A stretch of 64,000 nucleotides of DNA from Kribbella steppae (GTDB lineage: Bacteria > Actinomycetota > Actinomycetes > Propionibacteriales > Kribbellaceae), in assembly GCF_004342025.1 (NCBI RefSeq), contig NZ_SLWN01000009.1, forward strand, positions 124,001 through 188,000, read 5' to 3'. The notes below the pieces were generated by a model. That model was given only the letters and a program-made list of their open reading frames with translations, searched no databases and had not been told where the DNA came from. The position numbers were made by a program, and so were the translations under genes. Positions within the stretch are counted from its first letter, which is position 1, and the number at the start of each line of letters is the position of its first letter. Positions 23,824 through 33,001 of this stretch are shown one piece after another.

Positions 23824-26800
23824 ACCGCCGCGATCAACGTTCCGACCGCCACCACACCGGCAGCCACCGCGATCACCAAGCGGCCGGACAGGAACCACGT
23901 GCACGCTGCCGCGATCGCCACGGCCACCAAGCCGATCCAGCCGGACATGAACGCACCTGCGGCAAGGCCGAGTCCTACAGCCACCCACTGGCCGATGTAA
24001 CGACCTTCGCGCAGCCGGTGCCCCGAGTGCCTCGACCGGCGCCGGAAGAACACGGCCATCGCGATCACCGCGAGCAGAGCGAGCAGACCGACCAGCAACC
24101 CGGCCCGGTAGATGCGATCGGGCATGAACCGCGCTGTGACCACCTGCTCGGTCCCCTCCGGCAACACCCACCCCTGCTGCCAGCCACCGATCCGGATCGG
24201 GGTCAGCTTGCGCCCACTGCCGTCGTACGCCTCCCAGCCCTCGTTGTAGTTCTGCGCGATGGTGAGCACCGACTGCTCTTCCGCGGCCGGCACCTCGACA
24301 GTCAGCTCGGCAGCGTTGGGGCGCCACACCTCCCCGGACCGCACCGGCGTCTTCGACACGTTGCCGAAGCCGGCCTTGGTCCACGTCGCCTCGACCGGTA
24401 CGAAGCCGCCACCAGCCAGGACATCGATGTTGTGCCGCCCGGCTTGTACAGCGACCGTGCTGTCCTTCCCGCACGTCGTGAACGTCACCGGCCGCCGTTG
24501 CAGCAGGTCCCGCACAGTCGCCTTCACCTGAGTGTCCGCAGGTACGCCGTCCAACCGCACGCCGGGGCCGTAGCCGCAGAACGAACCAGTCTGGCCGTCC
24601 AGGTGGAGTGCCTTGCGCAGATCGTCGGCGCCCAACACCCGTACCTCTGCCACGCCGACCGGAGCGTTCCGGGCGAAGCCGGTCGCGGAGTCGAAGTCGA
24701 CCAACGCTCTGGTACTGGTGAAGTCCAACTCGATCGTGCGTGCCGCCCGGGCCGCGAATCGGACGTAGCCCTCTGGATCGATCGTGCTCGCGGCCGGTGG
24801 GCCGCCGTCGATCCGGAGTGTCACCTCGGTCGGCTGCGACGCGGTCAGGTACGGGTCGGTGAGGAACTGCAGCCCGCTGACCATCCTTGCCCTCGGCAAC
24901 CTCAGGGTCAGGGTCGGGCGACCGTCGGAGGGGTCCGCGACCCAGCCGGTGCCCAGATCACGATCCACCGCGGCACCCGGGCGGCCCTCCGGAGCCGTGA
25001 CGGCGCGCGACGAGGCAGCGGCCGTGATCGCGCCCGGAACGGTCAGTAGACCTTCCAGCTCGGCACCGTCCTTGGGCAGCGCGGTCCCGTGCAGCCGGTA
25101 CGACGCGGTCTTCGGCAGCTCCACACTGCGATGAAGCCCAGTGGGCTCCTCGGAGTCCTTGGCGACGTTCTGCCGGCACAGTGGCCGCGTGTCCACGTGC
25201 AGGCAGGCAGAGCGGCCGATCTGCTGGTTCCTGAACACCAGTGCGCTCGGCAGACGAGCCTCCGCCGGCACAGTCAGGCGGCTGACCGCCAGCATCCCCG
25301 GCAGGCTTACCTCGGCGATGGACACGCCGTTCGGGTTCTTGCCGTCGGTGATGCCGACGCTGAGCCGCAGCCGTTGCGTCTTGCCCGGTGGTGCCGGGAT
25401 GTTCTGCGGTTCGATCGACCCCGACACCACAGAGGTCAGCGATCCCGCGTCAGTCTCCACCTGCAGCGTCCGGACCGGCTCGGTCGTCGGAGATGCCAGC
25501 GAGAACTGGACCTTCAGTCCCTCGACAGACCGCGGCTCGGCGAAGGTCAGCTCCAGCCATTCACCACTACTCCGCCCGAAGGTGCCGGAGATCCAGCGAC
25601 TCGACGGATCGCCGTCGACCGCCGCGAACGGCCCATTGCCGGGCCCGGTCCGCAGGGTCGCGTCCGCATCCGCTGCCGACGACGAGGCCCGTACGTCGAC
25701 GATGCCGCCACCCCACGTCCGCGTCGTACTCGGTGCAGCCGGGCTGACGTCGTACCCGAGGGCGCGGCGGCCTAGCCGGCTTGGCTCCGTTGCGGTGAGG
25801 ACAGGCGAGTAGTTCTCGGCCGAGCGTCCGACGGACACCTCACGGCGTTGCTGGCCGTCGGTCTGGATCAGTGGCAGTCCGCTGAGCTTTCCGGCCGCGT
25901 CTGACGTGGTCACGGCGTCCCGGTCACCGCCCAGTGCGGTCAAAGCGGCTGGCACGTCTTCGGCGGCTCCACGGACCTCTACGAGCTGCGACTGCGGGAT
26001 CAGCCGGGCCGGACTCGTGTCGCCGACGTCGTAGATCTCCACGCTCGGGTACGGCAACCGGGTGCGTCCGTCGAGCGTCACCCCAGGCTGCTCGATGGTG
26101 CTGCCGGTGGCCGGTCCGAAGTAGGCGACGCGCTCGATGCCCGACTCGGCCAGGCTCTCGTGGACTGCCAGCGACGGCGTCACCTGTGCGTCGTGCCGGA
26201 GGTCGTTGCGCACCACGACGTACCTGACTCCTGCGCGAGCGAATGCCTGCCGGACTGTCTGGTCGCCGACACCTGTGCCGAGTCGACGCTCCACCTCGTC
26301 CAGCCACCGCGTCGTACCAGCGGACCCCAGCGGTACGGCGTCCCGCACGGCCATGGGTCGTTTCAGCAACGCCTGGAACGGCTCGTCCTTGGTGGAGCCC
26401 CAGGTGAAGTCCGCGAACGATGCGGCCGGTACGACGAGGACACTGCCGCTCGTCGTCTGGCTGTCGAGCCAGGTCGCGGCCTCACGCCAGTGCGCGGGCA
26501 TGGCGTCGTACCCCTCACGTCTGGGCAGCTGTCCGAAGATGGCTGGCGTTGCCACCGAGACGATCAGACAGGCGACCAGCACGGGGACGACCCGGCGATG
26601 GAGACCACGAGACGTCGCCAACACGGTCAGCTTGCTCATTGCGTGTGCTGCCGCGAGGGCGAGCGGCAGCCGGACGACGAGCTCGAACTTGTGGGTGTTG
26701 CGCAGTGCGGCGAGCGGTCCGTCGAGCAGGCCCTGGAGCTGCGACGCAAGTGGTGAGCCAGCCGCACCAGCATGGCCGAGTGTCACCAGCAGGAGTCCCA

Positions 26801-27785
26801 CCACCAGCGAGAGCTGCAGGAACCCGCGGTGCTTGAGCGACCCCATCGCCAGGCCGACCAGGCCCAGCAATGCAATGACGCCGGTCGTGAGGATCAGCAT
26901 CGGCTGGGTCACGTAGAGCCAACCGGCAGGCCAGCTCGGTCCGTCAGCGCCGGACAGGAAGTTGAGCCACTGCGACGTACCGCGGAACGACTCGAACACG
27001 CTCGCCATGCCGGTGGTGACGGCGGCGTCCTCGATCCAGTCCAGGAACGGTGGGCTGTAGCGGCCGAGCAGCATCAGCGGGACGAGCCACCAGACCGACA
27101 CGGCGACCACGCAGCCCAGCCAGCCGACCGCCACCTTCAGCGTCGACCGGTCCAGCCGTCGGGTGATCAACCAGAGCGCAGGGAGTACGAGCGTCGCACC
27201 TGTGGCGACCGCGTTGACTCCCCCGACCAGCGCGAACGCCACGGCCGACCAGCCGACCCGCCACCAGCCCGAGCGCGCCCGCGGTGTCACGAGTGGCAAG
27301 AGCACCCACGGAGCCATCGCCATCGGCCACACCTCGACCGAGGTGATCGACACCTCGCCAAGCATGCGTGGGCTGAGCGCGTACAGCAGTGCCGCAGCAA
27401 AGCGGGTCCAGGGCACTCCATAGTCGAAGGCGTTGCACAGCTTCCAGACACCGAGGAAGGCAACGCACAGCACCACCGACCACCACAGGCGCTGCGTCAC
27501 CCAGTCGGGCACCGACAGCGCGTCCAGCAGCCAGTGGAACGGGCCCATCGGGAGCAGGTAGCCGTACGCCTGGTTCTGCAGCTGCCCGAAGGCTCCCTGC
27601 GGATCCCACAGGTGCAGCGAGCGGGCGAGGAAGCCGCCCGGTCCCGCGGTGAGGTCGAGCTTGGTGTCCGGGACGATCTTGCCCGGTGCCTGGTGGAAGC
27701 ACAGGGCGATCAGGACCAGGCAGCCCAGCACGAGCCGCGCCCGCCAGACCACCTGTTCCGTGCTTCCTGCTTTCAGCCTCCTCAT
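23712..27785 (-). CDS. aftD: AftD-like alpha-(1->3)-arabinofuranosyltransferase
   Basis: 1357 residues, close to mycobacterial AftD (about 1400). A GT-C membrane core (about 1-420) has DTKLDLTAGPGGFLARSLHLW in the first outer loop with candidate acidic residues, and SPRMLGEVSITSVEVWPMAM. A large outer region follows with two discoidin-like carbohydrate-binding segments (about 690-810 and 930-1060), then C-terminal helices after 1200. AftD adds arabinofuranose branches from decaprenyl-phosphate arabinose. ATG 27785 overlaps the methyltransferase stop (ATGA). Whether this organism makes an arabinan is not shown by the window, so the substrate may differ. Confidence 0.82.
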   Translation of the reverse strand: MRRLKAGSTEQVVWRARLVLGCLVLIALCFHQAPGKIVPDTKLDLTAGPGGFLARSLHLWDPQGAFGQLQNQAYGYLLPMGPFHWLLDALSVPDWVTQRLWWSVVLCVAFLGVWKLCNAFDYGVPWTRFAAALLYALSPRMLGEVSITSVEVWPMAMAPWVLLPLVTPRARSGWWRVGWSAVAFALVGGVNAVATGATLVLPALWLITRRLDRSTLKVAVGWLGCVVAVSVWWLVPLMLLGRYSPPFLDWIEDAAVTTGMASVFESFRGTSQWLNFLSGADGPSWPAGWLYVTQPMLILTTGVIALLGLVGLAMGSLKHRGFLQLSLVVGLLLVTLGHAGAAGSPLASQLQGLLDGPLAALRNTHKFELVVRLPLALAAAHAMSKLTVLATSRGLHRRVVPVLVACLIVSVATPAIFGQLPRREGYDAMPAHWREAATWLDSQTTSGSVLVVPAASFADFTWGSTKDEPFQALLKRPMAVRDAVPLGSAGTTRWLDEVERRLGTGVGDQTVRQAFARAGVRYVVVRNDLRHDAQVTPSLAVHESLAESGIERVAYFGPATGSTIEQPGVTLDGRTRLPYPSVEIYDVGDTSPARLIPQSQLVEVRGAAEDVPAALTALGGDRDAVTTSDAAGKLSGLPLIQTDGQQRREVSVGRSAENYSPVLTATEPSRLGRRALGYDVSPAAPSTTRTWGGGIVDVRASSSAADADATLRTGPGNGPFAAVDGDPSSRWISGTFGRSSGEWLELTFAEPRSVEGLKVQFSLASPTTEPVRTLQVETDAGSLTSVVSGSIEPQNIPAPPGKTQRLRLSVGITDGKNPNGVSIAEVSLPGMLAVSRLTVPAEARLPSALVFRNQQIGRSACLHVDTRPLCRQNVAKDSEEPTGLHRSVELPKTASYRLHGTALPKDGAELEGLLTVPGAITAAASSRAVTAPEGRPGAAVDRDLGTGWVADPSDGRPTLTLRLPRARMVSGLQFLTDPYLTASQPTEVTLRIDGGPPAASTIDPEGYVRFAARAARTIELDFTSTRALVDFDSATGFARNAPVGVAEVRVLGADDLRKALHLDGQTGSFCGYGPGVRLDGVPADTQVKATVRDLLQRRPVTFTTCGKDSTVAVQAGRHNIDVLAGGGFVPVEATWTKAGFGNVSKTPVRSGEVWRPNAAELTVEVPAAEEQSVLTIAQNYNEGWEAYDGSGRKLTPIRIGGWQQGWVLPEGTEQVVTARFMPDRIYRAGLLVGLLALLAVIAMAVFFRRRSRHSGHRLREGRYIGQWVAVGLGLAAGAFMSGWIGLVAVAIAAACTWFLSGRLVIAVAAGVVAVGTLIAAVQPWPDGGAGLTSGVVQASILFGCALVLLSRPTGETS

Positions 27786-28537
27786 CGCCGCCGCAGCACC
27801 AGGACGAGGTTCCAGGTCACGACTTCCCGCACCCCGGGCAGCGCGAGTACGCCGTACGACCAGCGCGGGTGGTACCTCGGCACAGCGGCGACCAGGTCCG
27901 CGTCCGGGCAGGAGCGAGCCCAGCGCAGTCCGCCGGCGACAGTGATCGGGAAGAGCGACTCACCGAACCGATTCTTCGGCGGGTGGCCTTGCAGGCGCTC
28001 GTACCGACGCGCCGCTCGGTGTCCACCGAGGTAGTGCCACGGAGCGGTCTCATGGCCGCCGTGTGGACCCCACCAGCCGGTGTACGACAGGAACACGGTG
28101 CCGCCCGGCCTGGTGACCCGGACCAGCTCGTCGGCCATCAGCCACGGGTCGGGCACATGCTCCAGCACGTTGGACGAGAAGCAGATGTCGACGGAGGCGT
28201 CCGCCACGGGCAACGCCATGCCGCTGCCGAGCACGGTACCCGGGAGAGGCTCACCACGGCCACTCAGCTCACCCAGGTCGGAGTCGATCGCGTAGTACGT
28301 CGCTCCGGCCTGCCGGAACGCGTCCGCGAAGTACCCGGGACCACCGCCGACGTCCAGCATCACCGCACCACGCAGGTCGGCGTACTGCTCGAGCTGACCG
28401 ACCGAGTCTGCAGCAAGCGTTTCGTAGAAGTGATCCGGGTCCGACTGCTCGACCCCGAACGCCCGGAACAGCCGGACGGCACGACCGAGGTCGGCTGTCC
28501 ACACGCTGTTCGATGTGGGGTTCGTCATCACTGGCAC
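27782..28537 (-). CDS. Class I SAM methyltransferase (Rv0224c-like)
   Basis: 251 residues. Motif I AVMLDVGGGPGYFADAF (about 58-74), IDSDLGEL, the CFSSNVLEHVPDPWLMADELVR block and a C-terminal WNLVLVLRR tail. FRAFGVEQSDPDHFYETLAADSV near the N-terminus fits the Rv0224c group. I keep GTG 28537 because TAATGT lies 7 nt upstream (leaderless); ATG 28528 is an alternative. It is co-transcribed with the AftD-like gene. A role in envelope glycan or lipid methylation is inferred from neighbours. Confidence 0.85.
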   Translation of the reverse strand: MPVMTNPTSNSVWTADLGRAVRLFRAFGVEQSDPDHFYETLAADSVGQLEQYADLRGAVMLDVGGGPGYFADAFRQAGATYYAIDSDLGELSGRGEPLPGTVLGSGMALPVADASVDICFSSNVLEHVPDPWLMADELVRVTRPGGTVFLSYTGWWGPHGGHETAPWHYLGGHRAARRYERLQGHPPKNRFGESLFPITVAGGLRWARSCPDADLVAAVPRYHPRWSYGVLALPGVREVVTWNLVLVLRRR

Positions 28538-28544
28538 AGGCGGG

Positions 28545-28550
28545 ACATTA
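28545..28550 (-). promoter_or_regulatory. -10 hexamer for leaderless methyltransferase-aftD transcript
   Basis: TAATGT on the minus strand, 7 nt before GTG 28537, supports that start codon. Confidence 0.5.
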
Positions 28551-28578
28551 ACGGATCTTGCGAGCTCTGGCGGACATC

Positions 28579-28625
28579 GTTACTCCTTGGTAACGTCCCC
28601 GCCCATTACCTCGGGGGAGGTTACC
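28579..28625. repeat. Nested GTTAC/GTAAC inverted repeats in a divergent intergenic region
   Basis: GTTAC-tccttg-GTAAC (28579-28594) overlaps a longer stem GGTAAC...GTTACC (28589-28625) reinforced by TCCCCG / CGGGGGA. It lies between the methyltransferase-aftD transcript and the GT4 gene. It could be an operator for shared control or a structured leader of the GT4 gene. Confidence 0.55.
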
Positions 28626-28644
28626 GGAGGGTGGGGCTCACAAG

Positions 28645-29796
28645 GTGCGTGCTCAGAGCGTGCTGTTGCTGAACTGGCGGGACACGACGAACCCTGAGGG
28701 CGGAGGCTCTGAGCGGTATGTGGAGGAGGTGGCGAGAGGCCTTGCGGCGCTGGGTTGGCGAGTGACCGTGCTGTGCGCGGCCTACCCGGGCAGTCCGCGA
28801 GAAGCACGTCGCTACGACGTGCGATACCTGTACCGCGGCACCAAGGTCACGGTGTACCTCCGTGGCCTGCTGCACACGTGGCTGCGCCGTCCCGACCACG
28901 TGATCGACGTGCAGAACGGTCTCCCATTCTTTACTCGCCTCGTACGTCGTACCGGCGTCGTCGTCCTCGTGCATCACGTGCACGAGGAGCAGTGGCAGGT
29001 GGTGTACCCGGGCTGGCGCGGCCGGCTGGGCTGGTGGCTCGAGTCGCGGGTCGCACCACGGCTGTACGACGACTGCCGCTACGTGACCGTGTCGTCGGCC
29101 TCACGCGATGAACTGCTGAGCCTTGGCGTGAAGAGCATCGACGTGATCCACAACGGGACCGACCCGGCACTGCCGCGGCAACGGCCTCAGTCGCCGGTGC
29201 CGACCGTGGTGTGCGTCGGCCGGATCGTGCCGCACAAGCAGGTCGAGCACGCCGTCGACGCGATCGCAGCGGCCCGCAAGGTGCTGCCCGACGCGCGACT
29301 GGTCGTTGTCGGCTCCGGCTGGTGGGAGGACTCGTTGCGGACGTACGTCGAGGAGCGCGGGCTGCAGGACGCGGTGGAGTTCCGCGGCCACGTCAGTGAG
29401 GGCGACAAGCATGCAGCGTATGACGAGGCGTGGGTGCTGGCGCTGCCGAGCCTCAAGGAGGGCTGGGGACTCGTCGTCGGTGAGGCTGCGGGGCACGGCG
29501 TACCGACTGTGGCCTACCGGAGTGCGGGTGGTCCGACAGAGTCCGTGCACGACGGAGTGTCAGGTGTGCTGGTGGACAGCCCGAGTGAGTTCACCACTGC
29601 GATCACCGCGTTGCTGCAGGACGTCGAGCTTCGTCGGCGGCTGTCGGCGGGCGCGTCGGCCACCGCGGGCAACTTCACCTGGTGTGCGACCGCGCAGGCC
29701 TTCGACCGGCTACTCACCGGAGAGCCGGCCGACGAATCCGTCGACCGGCCCCGTTCAGAGCGGTTGTACCCGCTGCCGTACTACTTCGTGCCGTAG
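28645..29796 (+). CDS. GT4 family glycosyltransferase (Rv0225-like)
   Basis: 383 residues with a GT-B fold. The N-terminal LLLNWRDTTNPEGGGSERYVEE donor/acceptor loop, VSSASRDEL, VIHNGTDP, CVGRIVPHKQVEHAVDA and the donor-site motif PSLKEGWGLVVGEAAGHGVPTVAY (E-x7-E) mark a retaining GT4 enzyme using a nucleotide sugar at the inner membrane face. GTG 28645 is the start. Its 3' end overlaps the convergent DUF2613 gene by 16 bp. Placement next to aftD, the Rv0224c-like and Rv0226c-like genes matches the mycobacterial cluster; the exact sugar is unknown. Confidence 0.9.
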   Translation: MRAQSVLLLNWRDTTNPEGGGSERYVEEVARGLAALGWRVTVLCAAYPGSPREARRYDVRYLYRGTKVTVYLRGLLHTWLRRPDHVIDVQNGLPFFTRLVRRTGVVVLVHHVHEEQWQVVYPGWRGRLGWWLESRVAPRLYDDCRYVTVSSASRDELLSLGVKSIDVIHNGTDPALPRQRPQSPVPTVVCVGRIVPHKQVEHAVDAIAAARKVLPDARLVVVGSGWWEDSLRTYVEERGLQDAVEFRGHVSEGDKHAAYDEAWVLALPSLKEGWGLVVGEAAGHGVPTVAYRSAGGPTESVHDGVSGVLVDSPSEFTTAITALLQDVELRRRLSAGASATAGNFTWCATAQAFDRLLTGEPADESVDRPRSERLYPLPYYFVP

Positions 29797-29945
29797 CCGA
29801 CGATCGGGACGTCGGCCTGTCCCTGGGTCTGGCCGGCCGGCGGCACCGGGTCTTCCTTCACCGACTGCACGACGCCGACGACCGTGGTGGTGGCAACTGC
29901 CAGCCCGGCGAATACGGCGATGGCCGCACCGATCAGTGATCCCAT
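29781..29945 (-). CDS. Small DUF2613-like single-pass membrane protein
   Basis: 54 residues: MGSLIGAAIAVFAGLAVATT begins a single membrane helix, and a short outer tail ends PIVGYGTK. The size, helix and terminal YG motif match DUF2613 peptides such as Rv0236A found beside aftD. ATG 29945 has GGAGGGG 9 nt upstream; the longer open frame before it lacks such a site. It overlaps the GT4 gene tail by 16 bp. Possibly an accessory subunit of the arabinofuranosyltransferase machinery (inference). Confidence 0.75.
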   Translation of the reverse strand: MGSLIGAAIAVFAGLAVATTTVVGVVQSVKEDPVPPAGQTQGQADVPIVGYGTK

Positions 29946-29991
29946 GAAGCGTGTCCCCTCCTCGATAAGTGAACCGAAGAGTAACAACCGC

Positions 29992-31662
29992 TCAGCGACT
30001 CCGCCAGACCGTGGAGCGCCGCATCACCAGACCGGCTGCCGCGGCCACCAGCGTCGCTCCGGCAACCACCCACGCGGCCAGTACGACGGCTGTCCGCCAG
30101 GGCCGATTCGGTTGCGGCGCGGGCGTTCCGGGCAGCTCGTAAACGCTCACCGACATTCCGGCGTACACCTCGGTCAACCCGGCGATCGAGTCACGCGGCG
30201 ACGGCCCGCCGGCCCCGCGGTCGAAGACCAGCCAGCCGACGCCCTGCTGCAGCAGCACCGGTGTCGGGTCGGTTCCGCTGCGGATCGCCGTACGGAATGC
30301 CGTTGCCACCGTGGCAGCGCGCGGGTCCTCACCGGCCAGGCGGTGGCCGCCCACGATGAGCTCGTCGGGGACGACAGCCGGCTGGTCGAAGTACCGCGGC
30401 ATCGGATCCAGCACCGGACGGCGGCCGTTCCAGACCGGTGCCCGGTAGGACTCGAACGGCCACGGGATGAACGGCCCGGCCAGCACCTGCTGCGCCCGCG
30501 CCCAGTCGGCTGGATAGTGCGACACCTTGAGCCCAGCCCCACCGGCCAGTGCCGGCAGCGCTGCGATCGGCAGCAGTACGGCGGTCGCACCGACAACCCG
30601 ATGGAGTGGGACATGCTGTAGCAGCACATGGACGGCCACACCGAAGCCGATGGACTGGAGCAGCACCAGTGGTGCGAGATAGCGCTGGCCGTCACGGAAG
30701 AGACCGGTACCGGGGACGTTGGCGACGACATCCGCAAAGGCTCCTGGTGCGACCGCGCCGGCCATGCCCACCAATACGGCGATGACAGCTGCCACGACCA
30801 GTGCGCCGGCAACGCGGTCCTGCCGCCACCACAGCACTACACCGGCTACGGACATGAGCAGCATGACGAGCGCGAAGATCAGCGGCAGCAGGTCGCCTCT
30901 GTTGCCAGGGACAACGTCTGCGTTCCAGGCACCGCCGAGCGTGAGCAGGGTAGGCAGCACTCCCCCATAGCCCTCGTCACGAGCGGCGAAGGCCGTCACC
31001 GATGCAGGGTCGACCGTGGATATGCCAGCGTGCACAAGGCCTGCCACCAGCCAGGGAGCGTTCAGCAGCACCGCTCCGCCGAGCGGCCACACCCGACCGC
31101 GTCCCGGCCACAGCAGGATGAGACCGCCGACAAGCAATCCGGTGATCCCACCCGACGCAGTCAATGCGCAGCCGGCAGACGCGAGCAGGAACCCTGGCCA
31201 TCCCGAGCCCTTCCGCAGTCGCAGTGCGGACCGCACCAGCCACGGCAGAGCGGCGTACCCGAGTAGTAGCGCCCACGCGCCCAGGCGGAGACGTTCGGCG
31301 ACGAACGGGTTCCAGACAAAGAGCGTCACGGCCGCAGCACCCGGTAGCGCGGTTCCGAGTCGTAGCTCTCGCCAGAGGGCGGTCATGCCGAGTCCGGACA
31401 GTAGCGGGATGGCCACCAGAACGACCTTGTTCAGGACCTGGCCGCCGACGACCTCGTCCAGTACGGCGACGATCACGTCCGACGGGACCGCTCGTGGCAT
31501 GGCCGTTGTGACACCGAACAGGTCAAGCCGTACCGTGAGGTCCGGCACGAACACCATGTCGTAGCCGACCACATAGCCTGGAGCGAGCAGCGGAGCAGTG
31601 ATCAACAGGGTGAGCAGGACAGGCCACAGCCAGGGCAGGACGCGCACGGCACGTTCTGACAT
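29992..31662 (-). CDS. Polytopic membrane protein (Rv0226c-like)
   Basis: 556 residues with about 11-12 membrane helices and an outer region near 385-515. The GYVVGYDMVFVPDLT loop near the N-terminus carries an acidic motif like GT-C enzymes, and FVWNPFVAERLRLGAWALLLGYAALP follows. ATG 31662 is chosen because GAGG lies 5 nt upstream; a GTG two codons earlier is possible. It is followed by the DUF2613 gene on the same strand. Probably a glycosyltransferase or lipid-linked-sugar handling protein of the envelope; function not proven. Confidence 0.75.
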   Translation of the reverse strand: MSERAVRVLPWLWPVLLTLLITAPLLAPGYVVGYDMVFVPDLTVRLDLFGVTTAMPRAVPSDVIVAVLDEVVGGQVLNKVVLVAIPLLSGLGMTALWRELRLGTALPGAAAVTLFVWNPFVAERLRLGAWALLLGYAALPWLVRSALRLRKGSGWPGFLLASAGCALTASGGITGLLVGGLILLWPGRGRVWPLGGAVLLNAPWLVAGLVHAGISTVDPASVTAFAARDEGYGGVLPTLLTLGGAWNADVVPGNRGDLLPLIFALVMLLMSVAGVVLWWRQDRVAGALVVAAVIAVLVGMAGAVAPGAFADVVANVPGTGLFRDGQRYLAPLVLLQSIGFGVAVHVLLQHVPLHRVVGATAVLLPIAALPALAGGAGLKVSHYPADWARAQQVLAGPFIPWPFESYRAPVWNGRRPVLDPMPRYFDQPAVVPDELIVGGHRLAGEDPRAATVATAFRTAIRSGTDPTPVLLQQGVGWLVFDRGAGGPSPRDSIAGLTEVYAGMSVSVYELPGTPAPQPNRPWRTAVVLAAWVVAGATLVAAAAGLVMRRSTVWRSR

Positions 31663-31725
31663 GACCACCTCACCACCCCCTCACTGCAGCGCAACCTACC
31701 GGGAACCTAGACCGGACAGCAGAGC

Positions 31726-32982
31726 ATGAGTTCAGACACGACGCCAGAGCATCAGCCGAGGCTGGCGTTCCTCCGCAGTGCAACCGTTGTTGCCGTCGGC
31801 ATGGCCATCATGAACATGGCCGCCTACGGTTTCACGCTCATCGGTGTGCACCGGCTGGTGCCCGAGGAGTTCGGCGCCATGACCGCGCTACTCGGCCTGT
31901 TGCTGATCGGCAACGTCGCGTCACTCGGCCTGCAAGCGACTGGCGCCCGGCGGCTCGCCACCCACACCGGTGAGGGCGCCGCAACGCTGGCCGACGCAAT
32001 GCTCAAGGCAGGACGCCGTGCCGCACTCGGACTCACGATTGTCTGCCTGCTGGCGACGCCGCTGTTCGTCTGGCTGCTGCACATCGACTCAGTGGTCGCG
32101 ATCATGCTGCTCGCCCCCACGCTCGGCTGCCTCACCCTGATGGGCTCACAGCTCGGCGTACTCCAAGGCAGTCAACGCTGGACCGAGCTGGCAGCCGTCT
32201 ACACCGCGGTGGGTGTAGGACGTCTGGTGCTGGGTGGTGGCGCGCTGCTCATCCACCCGTCACTCGACGCGGCGATGATCGGTCTGGCGCTGGGCGCCGC
32301 CGTACCGGCACTGCTCGGTGGCTTCCTGCTGCGTGGGTCTGCGGGAGGTACGGCGGAACAGGTCAAGGAGGTACTGCGGGAGACGGTGCACGGCACGCAC
32401 ACGCTGCTCGCGTTCTTCGTGATCGCCAATGCAGACGTGCTGTTCGCCCGCGCTCTGCTCGACGGCCGGCACAGTGGGTACTACGCGGCCGGTGTCATCG
32501 TGGCGAAGGCGTGTCTGTTCCTGCCGCAGTTCGTCATCGTGATCGTGTTTCCCTCACTCGCCAGCTCCCCCGGCGACACGATCCGCCTGCGCCGGGCGAT
32601 CCAGGCCGTTGTGGGACTCGGTGTGTGCGCGGTAGTCGGCGCGTGGCTCCTGCCTGACCTGGTCGTGGCCGTGATCGGTGGCGAGGAGCAGTACGGGCCG
32701 CTTGGTCCGTACGCCTGGATGTTCGCGATCTCCGGCTCGGCGTACGCCGTACTGCAACTCGTTGTCTACGCCGCGATCGCCCAGCAGGAGCAGCGAGCTG
32801 CCCTGCTGATCTGGATCGGTCTGATCGTGCTCGCGATCGGCGCCGGGATCGTCCTCGGCACCGACATCGCCACCGGCATGGCCGGTGTGACGGTCCTGGT
32901 CGCGATGACCAGTACCTGCGCCGTGCTGCTGTCGGTCGGTCTGGCGGCAGGCCTGCACCGCCAGACCACCGACGTCGACTGA
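31726..32982 (+). CDS. Polysaccharide flippase-like membrane protein (MOP superfamily)
   Basis: 418 residues, about 12 membrane helices, with the pattern of oligosaccharide/polysaccharide exporters (Wzx type): an N-terminal GVHRLVPEEFGAMTALLGLLLI with the F-G motif common in these families, LGVLQGSQRWTELAAVYTAVG, and FPSLASSPGD mid-protein. It would translocate lipid-linked glycans across the membrane. It starts at ATG 31726, divergent from the Rv0226c-like gene. The neighbourhood of envelope glycosyltransferases supports the assignment; the substrate is unknown. Confidence 0.82.
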   Translation: MSSDTTPEHQPRLAFLRSATVVAVGMAIMNMAAYGFTLIGVHRLVPEEFGAMTALLGLLLIGNVASLGLQATGARRLATHTGEGAATLADAMLKAGRRAALGLTIVCLLATPLFVWLLHIDSVVAIMLLAPTLGCLTLMGSQLGVLQGSQRWTELAAVYTAVGVGRLVLGGGALLIHPSLDAAMIGLALGAAVPALLGGFLLRGSAGGTAEQVKEVLRETVHGTHTLLAFFVIANADVLFARALLDGRHSGYYAAGVIVAKACLFLPQFVIVIVFPSLASSPGDTIRLRRAIQAVVGLGVCAVVGAWLLPDLVVAVIGGEEQYGPLGPYAWMFAISGSAYAVLQLVVYAAIAQQEQRAALLIWIGLIVLAIGAGIVLGTDIATGMAGVTVLVAMTSTCAVLLSVGLAAGLHRQTTDVD

Positions 32983-33001
32983 CTCACCAAAGGGTTGCCA
33001 C

